Made by a program: the position numbers and the translations under genes. 6,443 nt of DNA from Actinomycetes bacterium (GTDB lineage Bacteria > Actinomycetota > Actinomycetes > Actinomycetales > Cellulomonadaceae). Location of the stretch: the NCBI GenBank assembly GCA_023401045.1, contig JAEXEM010000317.1, positions 1 to 6,443 on the forward strand, given 5' to 3'. The notes below the pieces were generated by a model. The model saw nothing but the letters and a program-made list of their open reading frames with translations, did no database searches and was not told the origin of the DNA. Position 1 is the stretch's first letter. Every line of letters begins with the position of its first letter. Of this stretch, positions 1-6,443 are shown piece by piece.

Positions 1-1
1 C

Positions 2-2035
2 TTCGGTGGTCGTCCCGGCGGCGGTGCGCCCGGTGGTGGCGGCGGCTTCGCCGGTCGTCCCGGTGGCGGCGGTCGTCCCGGTGGTGCCGGTCGTGGCTCG
101 ACGCAGGGTGCCTTCGGGCGCGCCGGCGGCCGCCCCGTGCGAGGGCGGAAGTCGAAGCGGGCGAAGCGCCAGGAGTTCGAGGCGATGCAGGCCCCGTCGC
201 TCGGTGGCGTCAGCGTCCCGCGCGGCAACGGCCAGACGGTCATCCGTCTGCGCCACGGCTCGTCCCTCAACGACTTCGCCGACAAGATCGACGCCAACCC
301 GGCGGCGCTCGTCACGGTGCTCTTCCACCTCGGTGAGATGGCGACCGCGACGCAGTCGCTCGACGAGGACACGTTCGGCACGCTCGCGGCCGAGCTCGGC
401 TACGTCATCGAAATGGTCTCGGCCGAGGAGGAGGACCGCGAGCTGCTCGGGTCCTTCGACATCGACCTCGACGCCGAGCTCGAGGCCGAGGGCGACGAGG
501 ACCTGGCTCCCCGTCCGCCGGTCGTCACCGTCATGGGTCACGTCGACCACGGCAAGACCAAGCTCCTCGACGCGATCCGCTCGACGGACGTCGTCGCGGG
601 CGAGGCCGGCGGCATCACGCAGCACATCGGTGCGTACCAGGTGCGCGCGGAGCACGAGGGCGTCGAGCGGGCCATCACCTTCATCGACACCCCGGGTCAC
701 GAGGCCTTCACGGCCATGCGTGCCCGTGGTGCCCAGGTGACGGACATCGCGATCCTCGTGGTCGCGGCCGACGACGGCGTCATGCCCCAGACGATCGAGG
801 CGCTCAACCACGCCCAGTCGGCCAACGTGCCGATCGTCGTCGCGGTCAACAAGGTGGACAAGGAGTCGGCCAACCCCGACAAGATCCGCCAGCAGCTGAC
901 CGAGTACAACCTCGTGGCCGAGGAGTACGGCGGCGACACGATGTTCGTCAACGTCTCGGCGAAGCAGCGCATGGGCATCGACGAGCTCCTCGAGGCCGTC
1001 CTGCTCACCGCCGACGCGTCGCTCGACCTGCGGGCGAACCCGGACAAGGACGCGCGAGGCGTCGCCATCGAGGCGAACCTCGACAAGGGCCGCGGCTCCG
1101 TCGCGACCGTCCTCGTCCAGTCCGGCACGCTGCACGTCGGTGACGCCATCGTCGCGGGCACGGCCCACGGCCGTGTGCGTGCGATGTTCGACGAGCACGG
1201 CGAGACCGTCGCCGAGGCAGGGCCGGCCCGTCCGGTCCAGGTCCTCGGTCTGGCGTCCGTGCCGAGCGCCGGCGACACGTTCCTCGTGGCCCCGGACGAG
1301 CGCACCGCCCGTCAGATCGCCGAGAAGCGCGAGGCCGCCGAGCGTGCCGCCCTCCTGGCCAAGCGCCGCAAGCGCATCAGCCTCGAGGACTTCACGCAGG
1401 CGCTCCAGCAGGGCAAGGTCGAGACCCTCAACCTCGTCCTCAAGGGCGACGTCTCGGGTGCCGTCGAGGCCCTCGAGGACGCCCTGCTCAAGATCGACGT
1501 CGGCGACGAGGTCGACCTGCGCGTCATCCACCGCGGTGTGGGTGCCATCACGCAGAACGACGTCAACCTCGCCACGGTCGACAACGCGATCATCATCGGC
1601 TTCAACGTCAAGTACGCCGAGCGCGTCGAGGAGCTGGCCGACCGCGAGGGCGTCGACGTGCGCTTCTACTCGGTCATCTACCAGGCGATCGACGACGTCG
1701 AGGCGGCCCTCAAGGGGATGCTCAAGCCGGAGTACGAGGAGGTCCAGCTCGGGACCGCGGAGATCCGCGAGATCTTCCGCTCCTCGAAGTTCGGCAACAT
1801 CGCCGGGTCGCTCGTCCGCTCGGGCACGATCGTCCGCAACTCCAAGGCACGCGTCCTGCGCAACGGCAAGGTCGTGGGGGACAACCTCACCATCGAGTCG
1901 CTCAAGCGCTTCAAGGACGACGCCACCGAGGTCCGCGAGGGCTTCGAGTGCGGTATCGGCCTCGGGTCGTTCAACGACCTGCAGGTCGACGACGTCATCG
2001 AGACGTGGGAGATGCGGGAGAAGCCGCGTTCCTGA
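2..2035 (+). CDS. infB: Translation initiation factor IF-2, 5' end outside window
   Basis: IF-2 is the GTPase that places initiator fMet-tRNA on the 30S subunit and promotes 50S joining in the cytoplasm. The frame is open from base 2, so the true start lies upstream; 677 residues are visible and, from memory, actinobacterial IF-2 is about 900-1000. Numbering from the first visible codon: Gly/Arg/Pro-rich stretch about 1-44; basic linker 46-57; IF2_N-type domain about 66-139; GTPase domain about 172-340 with G1 GHVDHGKT 179-186, G2 GGITQ 203-207, G3 DTPGH 229-233, G4 NKVD 283-286 and G5 SAK 319-321; then the beta-barrel, IF-2-specific and C-terminal domains. The initiator-tRNA-binding end carries GFECGI at 647-652. 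All GTPase motifs are intact. A GTG at 137 could be read as a start, but the Gly/Arg-rich region before it is in frame and typical of the family. rbfA follows 192 bases downstream on the same strand. Confidence 0.98.
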   Translation, partial: FGGRPGGGAPGGGGGFAGRPGGGGRPGGAGRGSTQGAFGRAGGRPVRGRKSKRAKRQEFEAMQAPSLGGVSVPRGNGQTVIRLRHGSSLNDFADKIDANPAALVTVLFHLGEMATATQSLDEDTFGTLAAELGYVIEMVSAEEEDRELLGSFDIDLDAELEAEGDEDLAPRPPVVTVMGHVDHGKTKLLDAIRSTDVVAGEAGGITQHIGAYQVRAEHEGVERAITFIDTPGHEAFTAMRARGAQVTDIAILVVAADDGVMPQTIEALNHAQSANVPIVVAVNKVDKESANPDKIRQQLTEYNLVAEEYGGDTMFVNVSAKQRMGIDELLEAVLLTADASLDLRANPDKDARGVAIEANLDKGRGSVATVLVQSGTLHVGDAIVAGTAHGRVRAMFDEHGETVAEAGPARPVQVLGLASVPSAGDTFLVAPDERTARQIAEKREAAERAALLAKRRKRISLEDFTQALQQGKVETLNLVLKGDVSGAVEALEDALLKIDVGDEVDLRVIHRGVGAITQNDVNLATVDNAIIIGFNVKYAERVEELADREGVDVRFYSVIYQAIDDVEAALKGMLKPEYEEVQLGTAEIREIFRSSKFGNIAGSLVRSGTIVRNSKARVLRNGKVVGDNLTIESLKRFKDDATEVREGFECGIGLGSFNDLQVDDVIETWEMREKPRS
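8..81 (+). repeat. GC-rich repeats coding the Gly/Arg/Pro-rich IF-2 segment
   Basis: The 11-mer GGTCGTCCCGG occurs three times, at 8-18, 53-63 and 71-81, in frame with infB and coding Gly-Arg-Pro-Gly units separated by runs of glycine. This is the low-complexity, presumably disordered, N-terminal region of actinobacterial IF-2. Such repeats commonly change in number by slippage, so length differences between strains would be expected (inference). The array may continue beyond the left edge. Confidence 0.75.
171..187 (+). promoter_or_regulatory. Possible internal ribosome binding site and ATG inside infB
   Basis: AGGAG at 171-175 lies 9 bases before an in-frame ATG at 185-187 (visible residue 62). 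The spacing is near ideal for a Shine-Dalgarno site. Translation from here would give an IF-2 form that lacks the Gly/Arg-rich and basic segments but keeps the IF2_N and GTPase domains. Enterobacterial infB is known to make shorter isoforms from internal starts. Here the site may be a by-product of the Gln-Glu codons, so function is unproven. Confidence 0.35.
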
Positions 2036-2044
2036 GGTTCGTTG

Positions 2045-2075
2045 CTCGGGGGTGGGCGTCCCGCTCACCCCCGGG
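2045..2075 (+). terminator. GC-rich hairpin just after infB
   Basis: A 13-pair stem joins 2045-2057 to 2063-2075, with two G-U pairs and a 5-base loop (GTCCC at 2058-2062). It begins 9 bases after the infB stop codon. No T-run follows, so it is not a classical intrinsic terminator, but U-less hairpins of this type are often proposed as terminators or 3'-end stabilisers in high-GC actinobacteria. If it terminates transcription only in part, it would lower rbfA expression relative to infB. Its outer three pairs compete with the neighbouring palindrome. Confidence 0.55.
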
Positions 2076-2168
2076 CGGCCTCCGGGTGGGGCGCGGCGGG
2101 CCTACCGCGGGCCTGGCGGCCCGTGCCAGGCCCACCACGGCCCGCCGCACCCCACCCTGCGGCCGCCC
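2073..2168. repeat. Long stepped palindrome in the infB-rbfA spacer
   Basis: Four stems nest in one 96-base palindrome: 2073-2080 with 2161-2168 (8 pairs), 2084-2091 with 2150-2157 (8), 2093-2102 with 2139-2148 (10) and 2109-2117 with 2125-2133 (9), closing a 7-base loop at 2118-2124. Every pair in these stems is perfect. Interruptions are a 3x3 internal loop, one mismatch (C2092/A2149) and a 6x5 internal loop. As RNA this would be a very stable rod of about 35 pairs. It could be a terminator or attenuator, an mRNA stability element, or one copy of a dispersed palindromic repeat. No protein-coding signal was seen in it. Confidence 0.7.
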
Positions 2169-2179
2169 TCGTCAGTGGT

Positions 2180-2195
2180 CGGGCCCTCAGGCCCG
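2180..2195 (+). other. Small hairpin upstream of rbfA
   Basis: CGGGCC at 2180-2185 pairs with GGCCCG at 2190-2195 around the 4-base loop CTCA. It is the third hairpin in this spacer and ends 16 bases before the rbfA ribosome binding site, so it would leave that site single-stranded. Six G-C pairs are easily found by chance in DNA this rich in GC, so a role is uncertain. Confidence 0.35.
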
Positions 2196-2211
2196 CGTGG
2201 GGTTGGACTTG

Positions 2212-2219
2212 AGGAAAGG
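2212..2219 (+). promoter_or_regulatory. Ribosome binding site of rbfA
   Basis: AGGAAAGG lies 8 bases before the ATG at 2228. This is the clear purine-rich site in the spacer and fixes the rbfA start. The surrounding 2196-2227 stretch is less structured than the upstream hairpins, which should leave the site open. Confidence 0.8.
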
Positions 2220-2227
2220 CTGGACAC

Positions 2228-2662
2228 ATGGCTGACACCGGACGGGCGCGGAAGCTGGCGGAGCGGATCCAGCAGGTCGTCGCGCAGATGATCGACACGC
2301 GCGTGAAGGACCCGCGGCTGGGGTTCGTCACGGTGACCGACGTGCGCGTCACCGGCGACCTGCAGCACGCGGACGTGTACTACACGGTGCTCGGGGACGA
2401 CGAGGCACGTGAGGGGTCCGCGAAGGCGCTCGAGAGCGCCAAGGGGCTCATCCGCTCCGAGGTCGGCAAGCAGACGGGCATCCGGCTGACGCCGACCCTC
2501 GCGTTCCACCTCGACGCGGTGCCGGAGACGGCGGCGCACCTCGAGGAGGCGCTGTCGGAGGCGGCCCGCCGGGACGCCGAGGTCGCGCGGCTCGCCGCGC
2601 AGGCCCGGTACGCCGGCGACGCCGACCCGTACCGGCGTGCCGAGGACGACACCGAGGACTGA
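2228..2662 (+). CDS. rbfA: 30S ribosome-binding factor A
   Basis: RbfA binds the immature 30S subunit near the 5' end of 16S rRNA and helps its processing and late assembly; it is linked to cold adaptation in other bacteria. The protein has 144 residues, a normal length. It is a single KH-type RNA-binding domain: N-terminal helix, DPRLG at 28-32 leading into the first strands, the interrupted helix with the Ala-x-Gly kink typical of RbfA (A71-K72-G73), and the [12 protein letters not shown] strand at about 85-96. An acidic, flexible C-terminal tail (from about 128) follows. The start is supported by a strong ribosome binding site 8 bases upstream. It follows infB, as in many bacteria, but with a 192-base structured spacer, so it may be partly uncoupled from infB. 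No truB follows; the next gene is convergent. Confidence 0.97.
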   Translation: MADTGRARKLAERIQQVVAQMIDTRVKDPRLGFVTVTDVRVTGDLQHADVYYTVLGDDEAREGSAKALESAKGLIRSEVGKQTGIRLTPTLAFHLDAVPETAAHLEEALSEAARRDAEVARLAAQARYAGDADPYRRAEDDTED

Positions 2663-2695
2663 CACCACGCGGCCCGGTCCCGCCGAGGCGACGCC

Positions 2696-2731
2696 AGGAG
2701 GCCCCGCACGCGGACGCGTGCGGGGCCTCCT
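2696..2731. terminator. Bidirectional terminator between rbfA and the convergent glycosyltransferase gene
   Basis: A perfect 16-pair stem (2696-2711 with 2716-2731) closes the 4-base loop GGAC. It sits 33 bases after the rbfA stop and 18 bases after the convergent gene's stop, so it can serve both. A second layer of 6 perfect pairs (2687-2692 with 2739-2744) flanks it. There is no long T-run on either side, as usual for high-GC actinobacteria. The perfect symmetry and the position between two convergent genes make termination the most likely role. Confidence 0.88.
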
Positions 2732-2749
2732 CGTGCGTGTCGCCGGGTG

Positions 2750-3804
2750 TCAGCCGAACCACTCGCGCACCCGCTCGACGACGGCCTGCTCGAAGCGGTC
2801 GTCGTCGTGCCGGGCCCGCAGCCAGCCCTGGAAGTCCCCGCCGACGCACGCGTCGAGCTCGGTGCGGCAGCCGTCCGGGTCCTGCACCGCCCGCAGGAGC
2901 ATCGCCTCGGCCTCGGCGGCGTCGGAGTAGAGGAACGGGTAGCGCGCCGGGAGGATCGCGCGCGCCCACGGCAGGTCAGGCAGCACGCCGACCGCACCCG
3001 CGACGAGCGCCTCGACGTACTCCAGGCCGTACGACTCGTCGGCCGACGTCGCGAGGAACGCCGTCGTGCGCGACAGCGCCTGCCAGTACGACTCCCGGTC
3101 GTCCGTGAGCGGGCCCACCCACGTCCAGTCGTGCCGTGAGAAACGGATCGCGAGCTCGCTCGCGAGGTGCTGCTCGTGCAGGCGCATCTCCGCACGCAGC
3201 GGGTGCCGTCGCCGCACCTGCGTGACGACGTCGACGAAGAGCTGCGGCCGCTTGCGCTCGGAGAGGTAGATCGCCGGGTAGAGCACGACCGGCTCCTCGG
3301 TCGGGGTGCGGGGGCGCACGTGCTCGAGCCGGATCCCGAGGTCGGCCCACGCGACGACCGCACGCTCCGCGAGCGGTGGCACCGTCCAGGCGCGCACGAC
3401 CTCACGGACCTCCGAGGCGGTGCGCTCGGAGTTCGCGAACGTCGGGAACAGCGCGCACGACAGCGCCAGCTGCGCCCGCTCCACCCGGCTCGTGTGGTGC
3501 GTCGCGACGTTCCACCACAGGAAGTTCATCACCTGCGGCTGCGCCCCGCGCCGGGCCAGCGCCCGCCACAGGTCCGGTGCGTCGAGGACGTTCATCGAGA
3601 GGACGACCGTCGTCGCCGGGTCGACCTGGTCGAGCGTCACCACCTCGACCGGGCCGGGCCGTGCCCGGTCCCCGACGAGCACCGCGCCCGGGAGCACCCG
3701 CAGCAGCCGGCGCACGAGGGTCGCGCCGGCGTCGTGGCCCGTGACGAAGCCGTCGTCGTCGAGGACCGGCAGCCCGACGGGGTTGGCGTACGCGATGGCG
3801 ACCC

Positions 3805-3808
<4 letters not shown>
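2750..3808 (-). CDS. Glycosyltransferase-like protein, GT-B fold, acceptor unknown
   Basis: The 352-residue protein has no signal peptide or membrane segment and should be cytoplasmic. Its layout fits a GT-B glycosyltransferase, which moves a sugar from an activated donor: an N-terminal half starting with the strand RVAIAYANP (2-10) and carrying NSERTASEVR (126-135), then a C-terminal half with YPAIYLSERKRPQLFVDVV (177-195), the strand-turn WVGPLTDD (230-237) and the donor-site-like segment DESYGLEYVEALVAGAVGV (257-275). That segment holds an E-x7-E pair, E258 and E266, as in GT4-type retaining enzymes. Sequence similarity to well-known members is not obvious to me, so donor, acceptor and pathway cannot be named. 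The ATG at 3808 overlaps the hppA stop as ATGA and no good ribosome binding site is free, pointing to coupled translation. The frame stays open far upstream, but that part is an out-of-frame reading of hppA. Confidence 0.75.
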
Positions 3809-6441
<2,633 letters not shown>

Positions 6442-6443
6442 GG

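Noticed and set aside
137..139. GTG as the start of infB
   Set aside because: The frame stays open to the left edge and codes the typical Gly/Arg-rich IF-2 segment; no ribosome binding site precedes the GTG.
6..740. Open frame of 244 codons on the + strand overlapping infB
   Set aside because: Ser/Arg/Pro-rich translation without motifs, out of frame with intact IF-2 domains.
2048..2100. G-quadruplex in the G-rich part of the infB-rbfA spacer
   Set aside because: G-runs exist, but one connecting loop is at least 8 bases and the same Gs are fully used in the much better hairpin pairings.
2203..2208. TTGGAC as a -35 promoter box for rbfA
   Set aside because: It lies only 20 bases before the ATG, so a -10 box would fall at or inside the coding region; no TA-rich element is nearby.
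1140..2291. Open frame of 383 codons running from infB through the spacer into rbfA
   Set aside because: Low-complexity Ser/Arg translation, shadow of infB; the spacer part is explained by palindromes and it overlaps the rbfA start.

Overview
The window looks like chromosomal core DNA from a very GC-rich actinobacterium. Codon third positions are almost all G or C, and proteins are rich in Ala, Val, Arg and Asp. A Cellulomonas-like member of the Micrococcales is my best guess. It rests on protein character and on recalling a similar pyrophosphatase from Cellulomonas fimi, not on a search.

Layout: two convergent gene pairs. On the + strand, infB (translation initiation factor IF-2, its N-terminus cut off by the window edge) is followed by a 192-base spacer and then rbfA (30S ribosome maturation factor). 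On the - strand, read from the right edge leftwards, a membrane-bound proton-pumping pyrophosphatase gene (hppA) runs into a glycosyltransferase-like gene through a 4-base ATGA overlap. The two pairs end tail to tail around a strong palindromic terminator at 2696-2731.

How the genes work together: infB and rbfA belong to the usual translation and ribosome-maturation cluster. IF-2 brings initiator tRNA to the 30S subunit, and RbfA helps mature 16S rRNA. The cluster stops after rbfA here, because the next genes point the other way. HppA splits pyrophosphate, a by-product of biosynthesis, to pump protons across the membrane. The overlapping glycosyltransferase is probably translated by coupling to hppA, but its acceptor and any functional link are unknown.

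No unknown multi-gene system, mobile element, CRISPR array, tRNA or rRNA was seen. The points worth a second look are a long stepped palindrome filling the infB-rbfA spacer; the pyrophosphatase, which keeps all catalytic residues but has a divergent sequence, a lipoprotein-like N-terminus and a long polar C-terminal tail; a hairpin placed just before the glycosyltransferase start codon; and a well-spaced internal ribosome binding site in infB.
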